DNA of 64,000 nucleotides, taken from contig JACIXR010000005.1 of assembly GCA_014360495.1 (NCBI GenBank), positions 88,516-152,515 of the forward strand, in the 5' to 3' direction. Below are positions 1 through 7,396 of the stretch, in pieces. This DNA comes from a bacterium (GTDB lineage: Bacteria; Armatimonadota; JACIXR01). How positions within the stretch are numbered: position 1 is the stretch's first letter; the number at the start of each line of letters is the position of its first letter. The position numbers were made by a program, and so were the translations under genes. The notes beneath the pieces were generated by a model. That model made no database searches. It was not told where the DNA came from and worked only from the letters and a program-made list of their open reading frames with translations.

Positions 1-348
1 GGAAATCTTCTTGCTTATATCAATTGGGTGGAAAATGCCGAGGGACGCTTTGTAGGAATATAGCTCTCCAATTGTGATTTGAGTGGGTGGCATATTGGGA
101 ATAAAGGAAGGCATTGTTATCGTTGTCTTTTTATCTATGCGGAGGGCGGAGGCACTCAGGGAAGAGAAAATCTTCTTGCCTGCTTTCGCCATCTCCCAAT
201 TGCTTCTCGCACTCAGCAATTTTTCCTCGGCAACTTTTATCTGCTTATTGTTCTGCAAAGCTATTTTAACTGCCTCATCCAAGGTTAAGGGATTGGGAAT
301 AGTAGCGAGGTATGATAAAATCAGGAAAAGTTTCTTCCATCTTTTCAC
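1..348 (-). CDS. TolC-family outer-membrane efflux protein, N-terminal fragment cut by window edge
   Basis: The frame starts at a GTG at 348 and stays open to base 1, so only the first 116 codons are present. A short basic and hydrophobic N-terminus (RWKKLFLILSYL) is a signal peptide. It is followed by LTLDEAVKIALQNN and a helix with EEKLLSAR, the usual opening of the outer-membrane efflux protein (OEP/TolC) repeat. TolC-like trimers form the outer-membrane channel of tripartite exporters. The GTG overlaps the TGA stop of the AbrB-like gene (GTGA), and an AAGGAG lies 11 nt upstream, so the two are co-translated. An RND permease diverges from this operon. The membrane-fusion subunit is not in the window and may lie further left. 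Confidence 0.85.
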   Translation of the reverse strand, partial: MKRWKKLFLILSYLATIPNPLTLDEAVKIALQNNKQIKVAEEKLLSARSNWEMAKAGKKIFSSLSASALRIDKKTTITMPSFIPNMPPTQITIGELYSYKASLGIFHPIDISKKIS

Positions 349-587
349 TTTTCCATCAGCTCCTTCAACATCTGGGTCAAGCGATGCAATTCATTTAAAG
401 CGGATGGAAGGATTAGAAAAATCCCGGTGTTCAGCGGGTTTACGAAAACCAGCATTTTATCCCCTGTCTTTAAACCCAGCCTTTGTCTTGCCTCCGCTGG
501 GATTACGATTTGTCCCCTTTCTCCTACGGAGACGGAACCTATAAAACATTTCCGAATGACCTCATTGCTGTTTTTGAAAACCTCCAA
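345..587 (-). CDS. SpoVT/AbrB-type DNA-binding transcriptional regulator
   Basis: An 80-residue protein. After a roughly 18-residue lead it shows the AbrB swapped-hairpin signature: VGERGQIVIPAEAR, then LGLKTGDKM and an LVFV strand, covering about residues 19-50. This dimeric fold binds DNA. The C-terminal 25 residues form a helix (LNELHRLTQMLKELMEK) that could mediate oligomerisation. The start is TTG at 587, with AAAGGAG about 10 nt upstream; no ATG in frame fits. It is the first gene of the leftward operon with tolC and faces a perfect inverted repeat in the shared divergent promoter. It is therefore the obvious candidate regulator of both the channel and the RND pump (inference). Confidence 0.85.
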   Translation of the reverse strand: MEVFKNSNEVIRKCFIGSVSVGERGQIVIPAEARQRLGLKTGDKMLVFVNPLNTGIFLILPSALNELHRLTQMLKELMEK

Positions 588-625
588 TTTAAAACATCTC
601 CTTTCAATTCGGTTTTTTTATTATA

Positions 626-653
626 ATTCTATCGTACATTTCAGATAAGTCAA
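626..653 (-). promoter_or_regulatory. Leftward sigma-70 promoter for abrB-like/tolC operon
   Basis: On the minus strand, TTGACT (653-648), 16 nt, then TAGAAT (631-626). The -35 box lies inside the left arm of the inverted repeat at 646-672 and mirrors the rightward promoter. Confidence 0.6.
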
Positions 654-672
654 ATTATTCCTATTTGACTTA
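646..672. promoter_or_regulatory. Perfect inverted repeat, probable operator of the divergent efflux promoters
   Basis: TAAGTCAAAT (646-655), a 7-nt spacer, then ATTTGACTTA (663-672): ten perfectly matched bases per arm. Each arm contains one outward-facing -35 hexamer, so a dimeric repressor bound here would block both promoters at once. The AbrB-like protein encoded next door is the likely ligand; that is inference. Confidence 0.65.
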
Positions 673-692
673 CCCTTCATCTTTACTATAAT
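665..692 (+). promoter_or_regulatory. Rightward sigma-70 promoter for RND permease gene
   Basis: TTGACT (665-670), 16 nt, TATAAT (687-692). The gene's GAGGTGA ribosome binding site is at 700-706 and its ATG at 715, giving a leader of about 15 nt. Confidence 0.75.
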
Positions 693-714
693 TTTAGATT
701 GAGGTGAAATCAAT

Positions 715-3700
715 ATGAATCTCTACGAGTTCAGCGTTAAGCGACCCATCACGATATTGATGGTTATAATCGCCGTCTTTCTTTTGGGTTTCGTTTCCCT
801 CTCCCGCCTCAAAATAGACCTCCTCCCGGATATAACCCTTCCTGTTGTTACGGTGACAACGGTTTATCCCGGAGCGGGACCCGAGGAAGTTGAAACTCTC
901 ATCACCAAGCCATTGGAGGAAGCTGTGGGCACTGTCAAAAACCTTGACGAAATTTCCTCTTACTCAATGGAAGGTGTCTCAAATATAATGGTTCGCTTTA
1001 AATGGGGGACGGATATAGACCTCGGAGCTATAGATGTGAAGGAAAAGATAGACCCCGTGATAGATATGCTTCCTGAGGAAGCTCATCGCCCAGTTATCAG
1101 CAAGCTTGATATTTCAGCTATGATGCCCGTTGTGGGAATCGCTATCACCGGAACTGACCTCAAGACCCTGAGAGATTTAGCCGATAATGTCATCAAAAGG
1201 GATTTGGAAAAGGTTACGGGAGTTGCGATGGCAGCTGCTATGGGTGGATTGGAGAGGGAAATAAGGGTGGAAGTTAATCCAAGCAGGTTGAAGGCTTATG
1301 GAATAGCTATTGAACAGGTTACACAAGCTATTTCAGCGGAGAATAGAAATCTTCCCACCGGCTATCTTAGGGGTCCAAAGAACGAGTATCTTGTGAGGGT
1401 TGTAGGGCAGATATCAAATCCCCAGGAATTGGGCAACATAACCTTGACGATAAAGAACGGTGCACCCATTCTCTTGAAGGATGTAGCGGAGATAAAGGAT
1501 ACAACGAAAGAGCCGACGAGCTACTCAAGGGTAAACGGGAAGCCGGCCGTGGTTATCATGGTTTTTAAACAGTCAGGAGCAAACACAGTAGATGTATCCG
1601 ATAGAGTGCAAAAGGCTATGAAGGAAATTCAAAGGCAGCTTCCGCCAAATGTTTCTATGACATTAGTGATGGACCAGGCGGATTATATAAGGAAATCCAT
1701 TAAGAATTTGGAGGATGTGGCTCTGGAAGGAGCTATATTAGCGGTTATCATCATTTTCCTCTTCCTCACCACTTTGAGTAGCACCTTTGTAATAGCTCTA
1801 TCCATTCCCATATCTCTTTTCGTCGCTTTCATTTACATGTTTTTCAGCAAGACGACTTTAAACATAGTGACTATGGGTGGATTGGTCATCGCTATTGGAA
1901 GGATTATAGATGACTCCATAGTTGCTCTGGAGAACATTCATAGGCATATAGAGATGGGCGAACCGCCGATGAAGGCTGCGGTGGAAGCGATGAAGGAAGT
2001 AGCTATGCCCATCCTTGCCGCCACCTTCACCACTATAGCTGCTTTCTTCCCCATCCTTTTTGTAGGAGGAATGACCCAACAGCTCTTCTCCCCAATGGTT
2101 CTTGTTTTCTCCGTAGCCCTCCTTACCTCGATGCTTGTCGCTTTCTTCGCTGTTCCGATGTTCTCCTCTCGCATTCTCCGCCCGATTTCCGAGGAAAAGG
2201 GAAATGGTATACTCTATAAAGTGGTTAACGCATTTCAAACCGCTTATAGAGCTGTAGAGGATATCTATAAAGGAATGTTGGCTTGGGTATTGAGGCACAG
2301 GCTAGCTACTATAGGGATTGGAGTTGGTAGCTTTGTCTTGAGCTTTTTCCTCATACCCATCATTGGTCTTGAATATATTCCTGCCTTGAGCAATGTAATC
2401 AGCATAAGTGTGAGGACACCAGTGGGGACAAGGTTGGAAGAGACGGATAAAGCGATTGCGGAGGCAGAAAAATATATGGCTCAGGTGCCCGACTTCATTA
2501 CTTATACCGCCTACTGCGGAGGTGGAGGTAGAGGGGCTTTTGCCCTTATGGGGACTGCTAACCCAAGCCAGTCGGGAAGGATTATGGGTAGATTGAAGCC
2601 GTTTAGGGAGTTAAAACAGCCGGTAAATGTCACGAAGGAATGGCTTAGAGAAAAGCTTCAGAGGATACCTAACGCAACATTTAGTTTTGTGGAAATGGAA
2701 GCCGCTCTATTAGGTGGAAGAGGGGGGATGGCTGACATTGATGTGGAGATAAGGGGAGATGATTTAGACACGCTGGCTCAATTAGCCAATGATTTGAAGG
2801 AGAGGATGAAGAAAATCCCCGGTGTTTTCGGCGTTGACTTGAGCTGGACAACTGGAGCGCCCGAATATCAGGTAATCATAGATAGGGAAAAGGCGAAGAC
2901 ATTTGGGATAACCGCTGGTCAAATAGGGTCTGCACTCTACACTCTTCTTGGTGGTCAGCAGGTGACTTATTATAGAGAAAAGGGGAAGGAGTATGATATA
3001 ACCGTTCAGGCTCCCGCTTCTCAAAGGGAATGGGAAGCAACGTTGAGGCGTATGCCAATCTTTTCTCCTGTCACAAAATCAACAATCCCTTTGGAGATGG
3101 TTGCGAAAGTAGAGCTTAAAACAGGTCCCTCTCTCATAACTCGCAGGCAGCTTCGCCGTTCAGTTGATGTAACAGCTTCAAAGGGCAATAGACCCCTCGG
3201 TGATATAGTGAGAGATATCCAAAGAGAGCTTAACCAAATGAAGTTTCCACCTGGTTATATCACGGCGATAAGGGGTGCGGAAGAAAGCAGAAGGGAGGCA
3301 TTCAGTGGTCTCTTCATAGCCTTGGTCGCCGCTATCTTTCTCATCTATATCATTCTCGCATCCCAATTTGAATCCCTTGTCCATCCTCTCGTGGTGATGA
3401 CGGCGATTCCAATGGCATTGATTGGTGCTCTCCTTGGGCTTCTTATAGGAGGGCAGACGTTGAGCGTCCTTTCTATGCTCGGGATATTGATGTTGGTCGG
3501 TATAGTGATAAGCAACTCGGTTTTGTTGGTTCAATTTATAAATCTTCAGAAGGAGCGAGGGTTGGAGACAAACGAGGCGATAATGGTGGCAGGACCCATA
3601 AGGTTGCGTCCCATTTTAATGACAGCTTTGGGCACGATTTTCGCTATGATACCGATGGCTTTGGCGATTAGGGAAGGTTCCGAGATGTTCAAGCCGTTGG

Positions 3701-3816
3701 CGATTGCGGTTTTGGGTGGATTGATAACATCAACATTCCTCACTCTTCTCTTCGTTCCCGCCATATACAGTTTGCTTGATGAATTCTCAAGGAGAAGAAA
3801 GAAGGCTCAAAGATAA
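715..3816 (+). CDS. RND-family multidrug/solute efflux permease (HAE1/AcrB-SwrC type)
   Basis: A 1033-residue inner-membrane proton antiporter, full length for the family. TM1 is at about 12-31 (ITILMVIIAVFLLG). A periplasmic loop with TVYPGAGPEEVE follows, then the TM2-7 bundle, a second periplasmic loop and TM8-12. The TM4 proton-relay pair is present as Asp399-Asp400 (GRIIDDSIVALENI). The TM10 position that is Lys940 in AcrB is Asn934 here (VISNSVLLV), as in Gram-positive SwrC-like members, so the relay differs from AcrB. ATG at 715 has GAGGTGA 8 nt upstream. It diverges from abrB-tolC and ends at a strong terminator. No adaptor (HlyD-like) gene is adjacent. The substrate is unknown. Confidence 0.93.
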   Translation: MNLYEFSVKRPITILMVIIAVFLLGFVSLSRLKIDLLPDITLPVVTVTTVYPGAGPEEVETLITKPLEEAVGTVKNLDEISSYSMEGVSNIMVRFKWGTDIDLGAIDVKEKIDPVIDMLPEEAHRPVISKLDISAMMPVVGIAITGTDLKTLRDLADNVIKRDLEKVTGVAMAAAMGGLEREIRVEVNPSRLKAYGIAIEQVTQAISAENRNLPTGYLRGPKNEYLVRVVGQISNPQELGNITLTIKNGAPILLKDVAEIKDTTKEPTSYSRVNGKPAVVIMVFKQSGANTVDVSDRVQKAMKEIQRQLPPNVSMTLVMDQADYIRKSIKNLEDVALEGAILAVIIIFLFLTTLSSTFVIALSIPISLFVAFIYMFFSKTTLNIVTMGGLVIAIGRIIDDSIVALENIHRHIEMGEPPMKAAVEAMKEVAMPILAATFTTIAAFFPILFVGGMTQQLFSPMVLVFSVALLTSMLVAFFAVPMFSSRILRPISEEKGNGILYKVVNAFQTAYRAVEDIYKGMLAWVLRHRLATIGIGVGSFVLSFFLIPIIGLEYIPALSNVISISVRTPVGTRLEETDKAIAEAEKYMAQVPDFITYTAYCGGGGRGAFALMGTANPSQSGRIMGRLKPFRELKQPVNVTKEWLREKLQRIPNATFSFVEMEAALLGGRGGMADIDVEIRGDDLDTLAQLANDLKERMKKIPGVFGVDLSWTTGAPEYQVIIDREKAKTFGITAGQIGSALYTLLGGQQVTYYREKGKEYDITVQAPASQREWEATLRRMPIFSPVTKSTIPLEMVAKVELKTGPSLITRRQLRRSVDVTASKGNRPLGDIVRDIQRELNQMKFPPGYITAIRGAEESRREAFSGLFIALVAAIFLIYIILASQFESLVHPLVVMTAIPMALIGALLGLLIGGQTLSVLSMLGILMLVGIVISNSVLLVQFINLQKERGLETNEAIMVAGPIRLRPILMTALGTIFAMIPMALAIREGSEMFKPLAIAVLGGLITSTFLTLLFVPAIYSLLDEFSRRRKKAQR

Positions 3817-3822
3817 TTAATA

Positions 3823-3857
3823 AGCGGGGGCACGATACCGTGCCCCCGCTATTTTTT
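3823..3857 (+). terminator. Rho-independent terminator after the RND gene
   Basis: A perfect 12-bp stem (3823-3834 with 3839-3850), a 4-nt ATAC loop, then ATTTTTTA. It starts 6 nt after the stop codon. It also sits 9 nt past the stop of the convergent NifX-domain gene and may serve both, although the reverse tail is poorer in U. Confidence 0.92.
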
Positions 3858-3859
3858 AT

Positions 3860-4561
3860 TTAAATCCCTCCTCTCTTGAACTTCTCTATAGCCTCTCTTA
3901 CCGTTCCGGAGACAGCGGTTATGACTTTAATCCCTTTGCTTTGTAGCTTCTCCTGAGGTCCCGGTCCAACTTCGCCGGTGATAACTGCTTTCACTCCCTG
4001 AGAAATGACGAATTCCGCTGCCATTATCCCGAAACCTCCGCCACAGGTATCACGGCTACCCTCGTTCTTTATGGCTTCAAATTTTCCGCTCTTTAAATCA
4101 TAAAGAATGAAGTATTGACATCTTCCGAAATGGGGGTCTATCTCCGCATCTAAATTATCTCCTTTAGCAGTTATGCAAAGGATATCTCCTTCAAGTTCCG
4201 TTGTCTTGGATTTTAAGCGTTCGCAGACCCTCCTAAGATTTTTACCTCCTTCCAACTCCCCTTTTGCCAACTTCTCCAATACTTCATCTACATTTCCGCT
4301 TATTCCCATCATCACTTCTATTCCATTCCTTCTAAAGATTTTCTCAGCGGATGGACCAATCCCTCCGCATACGATACATTGGACGCCCTCCTTTATCAAG
4401 AAGCTGGGAACGACGCCCTGTCGATGCGCCCCATAAACTGGATTTTCCACTATCACCTTGCTTTTTACTTCTCCATCCTCAATATCAGCGATGACGAAAT
4501 AGCGGGCTCTTCCGAAATGCTCGGAAACATATCCCTCTTCCATAGGAATAGCAACACGCAT
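3860..4561 (-). CDS. Tandem dinitrogenase iron-molybdenum cofactor (NifX/NifB-C-terminal-like) domain protein
   Basis: A 233-residue protein made of two copies of the RNase-H-like NifX/NafY/NifB-C domain. Copy 1 is about 1-105 (IPMEEGYVSEHFGRARYF, then CIVCGGIGPSA). Copy 2 is about 125-230 (AEIDPHFGRCQYF, DTCGGGFG, TGEVGPGPQEKL). The family binds Fe-S or FeMo-cofactor-type clusters; many members occur outside nitrogen fixers and have no defined role. No nif gene is nearby. Two Cys-containing segments could hold a cluster. ATG at 4561 has AAAGGAGG 8 nt upstream. A promoter overlapped by a Fur-like box precedes it, which suggests iron-responsive expression (inference). Confidence 0.85.
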   Translation of the reverse strand: MRVAIPMEEGYVSEHFGRARYFVIADIEDGEVKSKVIVENPVYGAHRQGVVPSFLIKEGVQCIVCGGIGPSAEKIFRRNGIEVMMGISGNVDEVLEKLAKGELEGGKNLRRVCERLKSKTTELEGDILCITAKGDNLDAEIDPHFGRCQYFILYDLKSGKFEAIKNEGSRDTCGGGFGIMAAEFVISQGVKAVITGEVGPGPQEKLQSKGIKVITAVSGTVREAIEKFKRGGI

Positions 4562-4585
4562 ATTGTCATCCTCCTTTCAAAGTGA

Positions 4586-4614
4586 ATGATAATCATTTTC
4601 AATTGGAGAGTCAA
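4586..4614 (-). promoter_or_regulatory. Sigma-70 promoter of the NifX-domain gene
   Basis: On the minus strand, TTGACT (4614-4609), 17 nt, TATCAT (4591-4586). The predicted start near 4579 leaves a leader of about 18 nt that is almost entirely the ribosome binding site. Confidence 0.75.
4587..4601. promoter_or_regulatory. Fur-box-like operator overlapping the -10 box
   Basis: TGATAATCATTTTCA matches the 7-1-7 Fur consensus (TGATAAT-N-ATTATCA) at 14 of 15 positions. Its core AATGAT-A-ATCATT is a perfect inverted repeat. It covers the -10 box of the NifX-domain gene, the classical position for iron-dependent repression. No fur gene is in the window. Confidence 0.6.
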
Positions 4615-4621
4615 GTGAATT

Positions 4622-5224
4622 TTATGATTCAAAGCGAGGCAATTGCCATCTTCTTTGAATCGCTAATATCCGAAGGAGAAGGGTTATTCCCATTGCTGAT
4701 GTGGAGGCAAGGGTATTGCTTCCACCTAAATATAGAATTAACCAGAAGACGAACCCACCGCAGATAGAACAGCTTGCGTATACCTCCTTCTGCAAAATTA
4801 AAGGAATTTCTCCCGCTAATACATCCCTGATGATTCCTCCTCCAACCGCGGTTGAAAGACCCAAAACTATTATGCCGATTATACCCATCCTATACTCCAC
4901 CGCTACCAAGGCACCGCTAACGGTGAAAGCGGCTAATCCTATTGCATCGGAGAGAAGAAATCCCCAATCCTCAACGATTGAGGTGCTCCAGCGTCTTGTG
5001 AGGAGGGCAAGGAGGATGCCCAAAAGAGCAAAGCCTATATAAAGAGGGTCTTTGAGCATTATTGGCGTTCTTACGACCATAAAATCCCTTAAAACGCCCC
5101 CACCGAGAGCGGTAACGAGTCCTAAAACGGCTATTCCGAAAAGGTCCAAATTCTTGCTTATTCCCTTGACAGCTCCTGAAAAAGAGAAAGCTACTAAGCC
5201 TATGAGATTGGAGATGAAAAGCAT
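4622..5224 (-). CDS. TRIC/UPF0126-family membrane channel (YicG-like)
   Basis: A 200-residue, nearly all-membrane protein made of two homologous three-helix repeats plus a last helix. Repeat 1 has GLVAFSFSGAVKG and LGGGVLRDFM. Repeat 2 has GLAAFTVSGALVA and VGGGIIRDVLAGE. The paired GGG-x-x-RD motifs define the UPF0126/YicG family, bacterial relatives of trimeric intracellular cation channels that conduct monovalent cations. The length is typical. The ATG at 5224 has no Shine-Dalgarno and lies 7 nt from a TATAAT, so the message is probably leaderless. It is followed, not overlapped, by the promoter of the NifX-domain gene. Confidence 0.88.
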   Translation of the reverse strand: MLFISNLIGLVAFSFSGAVKGISKNLDLFGIAVLGLVTALGGGVLRDFMVVRTPIMLKDPLYIGFALLGILLALLTRRWSTSIVEDWGFLLSDAIGLAAFTVSGALVAVEYRMGIIGIIVLGLSTAVGGGIIRDVLAGEIPLILQKEVYASCSICGGFVFWLILYLGGSNTLASTSAMGITLLLRILAIQRRWQLPRFES

Positions 5225-5576
5225 TTTTTAGATTATAAATAATTGTAGGTCTCCTTGCAAAATCTTTTAGATTTATTCCTCTAAGGGCTCTCTTTTCGTT
5301 CCCTCCGATGAAGAAAGTTCAAGGTTAAAAGGGGGGTTTAACCCATAAACTCTTATGCCCGATATAATCTTGTTTCGTTTTAGGAGGTCAAATTCCCCAT
5401 TCCTTGCTTCTCTACCCAAATGGGGCATACCTCCGCAATTTCCCCGCTTCCTCAAAGGCTTCTAATAAATCTTTGAAACTGCTATTTAGTGAGTGAGCTG
5501 GATTGGGAACGACACCGATAAGGAATTTCCTTTTAGAAATTGGGAGTTCCCTTTGATCTAGGTAAATCAATTTTTT
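5225..5576. other. Gene-poor stretch between the TRIC gene and tRNA-Ser
   Basis: 352 nt with no convincing gene. The left end carries the TRIC promoter. Two short leftward frames (5273-5455 and 5412 into the tRNA) lack family features and ribosome binding sites and overlap each other in different frames. One local inverted element built on GGAATTTCC lies near 5523-5551. No integrase or attachment-site duplication is seen next to the tRNA. Confidence 0.5.
5232..5260 (-). promoter_or_regulatory. Promoter of the TRIC gene, predicted leaderless
   Basis: On the minus strand, TTGCAA (5260-5255), 17 nt, TATAAT (5237-5232). Only 7 nt separate the -10 box from the ATG (5224), so transcription should start at or within a base of the start codon. 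Confidence 0.6.
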
Positions 5577-5667
5577 TGGCGGAGGGGGTGGGATTCGAAC
5601 CCACGAGGAGCTTTTCACTCCTAGCGGTTTTCAAGACCGCCTCCTTCAACCACTCGGACACCCCTCC
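5577..5667 (-). tRNA. tRNA-Ser (anticodon TGA)
   Basis: A class II tRNA of 91 nt with an encoded CCA (5579-5577). The acceptor stem GGAGGGG (5667-5661) pairs perfectly with CCCCTCC (5587-5581). The anticodon loop reads CTTGAAA with anticodon TGA. A long variable arm (TAGGAGTGAAAAGCTCCT) is followed by the GTTCGAATC T loop. It lies 25 nt downstream of the radical SAM gene. A minus-strand TATAAT at 5681-5676 could give it its own start. Confidence 0.97.
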
Positions 5668-5692
5668 AATATATTATTATAACTTCCTTTTC

Positions 5693-6640
5693 CTAAAAAA
5701 TAAACCAACGTGGTTCGTCAAACCTGTATAATCCCGCCTTTCTTGCGATTTCAAGAGCGGATTCAAACTCCTTTCTCGTTATCCTCCTTCCTATCTTCGG
5801 ATGCCCAACCGCTTTATAGCAGGGGCGATATTGCGCCATTATGTTTATGTAAGTATGAGGAGAGATTTCCTCCGCTATGAACCTGCATATCTCTTCCGTT
5901 CCCGCCAGTCCCTCTGGCATAACCAAGTGCCTTACCAAAAGCCCTCTCACCGCTATTCCTTCCTCACTTATCACCAAATCCCCTACTTGCCTATGCATTT
6001 CCTTTATTGCCTGCTTCATCACTTGAGGATAATCCGGGGCATTACAGAACTCCTTTGCTACATTCCCATCAGCGAACTTTGCGTCAGGCATATAAATATC
6101 CACTACCCCTTCCAGAAGCCTAAGTGTTTCAAGGGAATCATAGGAGCTCGTATTGTAAACTATGGGTAACTTCAACCCCTTTTCTATTGCTATCTTCAGA
6201 GCGGAGAGAAGCTGAGGAACGATATGGCTTGGAGTGACGATATTGATGTTGTGGCATCCCCTCGCTTGGAGATACAGCATAATTTTGGCGAATTCCTCAT
6301 CATCCACCTCCTCCCCTACCCTCCAATGACTAATCTCGTAATTTTGACAGAAAATGCAGCCGAGATTACAACTCGTTATGAAAATTGTTCCTGAGCCACT
6401 CATACCAACGAGGGGAGCTTCCTCTCCGAAATGTGCTCCATAAGAAGATATGACCGCCTTCCTACCTATATGGCAGAAGCCCTTCTCATCTCTTAAACGA
6501 TTGACTCCGCAATGCCTTGGACAAAGATTACACTTCTCCAATTTTTTGTAAGCTTCTTCTATTCTTCTGTCAAGTTCCCCGCTCTCGTAGAGGGAGAGAT
6601 AAGATGGATAAGCAGATTTTAAATTATCAATTCCTCCCAT
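5693..6640 (-). CDS. Radical SAM protein, PflX-like (COG1313, pyruvate formate-lyase-activase homologue)
   Basis: A 315-residue cytoplasmic Fe-S enzyme. An N-terminal CNLCPRHCGVNR cysteine cluster (about residues 37-48) is followed by a CxxxCxxC radical SAM motif, CNLGCIFCQNY (about 91-101), then DIYMPDAKF and the closing RPCYKAVGHPKIGRR segment typical of PflX. Such proteins are homologous to glycyl-radical activases, but their substrate is generally undefined and no glycyl-radical enzyme is in the window. The ATG at 6640 overlaps the end of surE by 22 nt, with TGAGGA 7 nt upstream. It is the last gene of the leftward aminotransferase-serA-surE operon. Confidence 0.85.
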   Translation of the reverse strand: MGGIDNLKSAYPSYLSLYESGELDRRIEEAYKKLEKCNLCPRHCGVNRLRDEKGFCHIGRKAVISSYGAHFGEEAPLVGMSGSGTIFITSCNLGCIFCQNYEISHWRVGEEVDDEEFAKIMLYLQARGCHNINIVTPSHIVPQLLSALKIAIEKGLKLPIVYNTSSYDSLETLRLLEGVVDIYMPDAKFADGNVAKEFCNAPDYPQVMKQAIKEMHRQVGDLVISEEGIAVRGLLVRHLVMPEGLAGTEEICRFIAEEISPHTYINIMAQYRPCYKAVGHPKIGRRITRKEFESALEIARKAGLYRFDEPRWFIF

Positions 6641-7386
6641 CTTACATTCCTCAGGAGGCTGAGGGCTTCTCCAGATGTCAAATCAAGACCCAAAGGCGTG
6701 ATTGATACCTTCCTTTGAGCGATAGCATATACATCCGTCCCCTCCTCCAACTCATCTACAGGGGTTTCTCCTCCTATCCAATAGACTAATTTCTTTCCCT
6801 CTTCGTAAATCTTTCTGATTGGCGATGGATATGTCCTCTTCCCCAAGCGAGTTAGCTCAACTCCCATCAAATCCTCCCTTCCCACATCCGGGACATTCAC
6901 ATTCAAGAAAGTATGAGGGGGCAAGGGATTTTGAAGGAGGAAAGAGGTTATTTTCTTCGCGATGAAGATAGCAGTGTCAAGATGTTTTCCCTCGCCCTCG
7001 CAGTTTAGGGAAATCGAGAAGGAGCTTATCCCCTGCATTGCTCCTTCCCTGGCTGCCCCAACGGTCCCCGAATAAAATATATCCCAGCCGAGATTTGGTC
7101 CAATATTTATCCCAGAGATTACGAGCTTGATATCTTTAAATAAAGCTCGTGCGGATAACATAATGCAATCCGCAGGGGTTCCGTCAACGGCGAAGGCTTT
7201 GACCTTTTCTCCCAAAAATGTTTCCCTCGCAACCAATGGTTGATGGAGAGTAACTGCGTGGGAAGATGCGCTTTTCTCCTGGCTTGGAACCACTATTGCA
7301 ACCTCTCCCAGTTCCCTTAATTCCTCCCATAAAGGGAGGAGGGAAGGAGAGAGGAGCCCATCATCGTTAGTCAAGACTATGGGCAA
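6619..7386 (-). CDS. surE: 5'-nucleotidase SurE
   Basis: A 255-residue metal-dependent nucleoside monophosphatase (removes 5' or 3' phosphate from nucleotides; survival/stationary-phase protein). Metal ligands are visible as NDDG (Asp8, Asp9) and Ser39 in SQEKSASSHAV; SGINIGPNLGWD (about 92-103) carries the conserved Asn, followed by YSGTVGAAREG. Length and motif spacing match the family. It starts 10 nt after serA ends and its last codons overlap the radical SAM start. The association with serine biosynthesis genes is probably only an operon of convenience. Confidence 0.95.
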   Translation of the reverse strand: MPIVLTNDDGLLSPSLLPLWEELRELGEVAIVVPSQEKSASSHAVTLHQPLVARETFLGEKVKAFAVDGTPADCIMLSARALFKDIKLVISGINIGPNLGWDIFYSGTVGAAREGAMQGISSFSISLNCEGEGKHLDTAIFIAKKITSFLLQNPLPPHTFLNVNVPDVGREDLMGVELTRLGKRTYPSPIRKIYEEGKKLVYWIGGETPVDELEEGTDVYAIAQRKVSITPLGLDLTSGEALSLLRNVRWEELII

Positions 7387-7396
7387 CTTGACCCCC

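Noticed and set aside
83-544. Rightward 153-codon open frame over the TolC and AbrB region
   Set aside because: It is antisense to two genes with clear family motifs and has no ribosome binding site or recognisable domain.
3860-4561. Nitrogen fixation locus
   Set aside because: Only orphan NifX-type domains occur; no nifH, nifD, nifK, nifE or nifB genes are nearby.
5273-5618. Two short leftward frames (60 and 68 codons) near tRNA-Ser
   Set aside because: One runs through the tRNA itself; neither has a ribosome binding site or family features.
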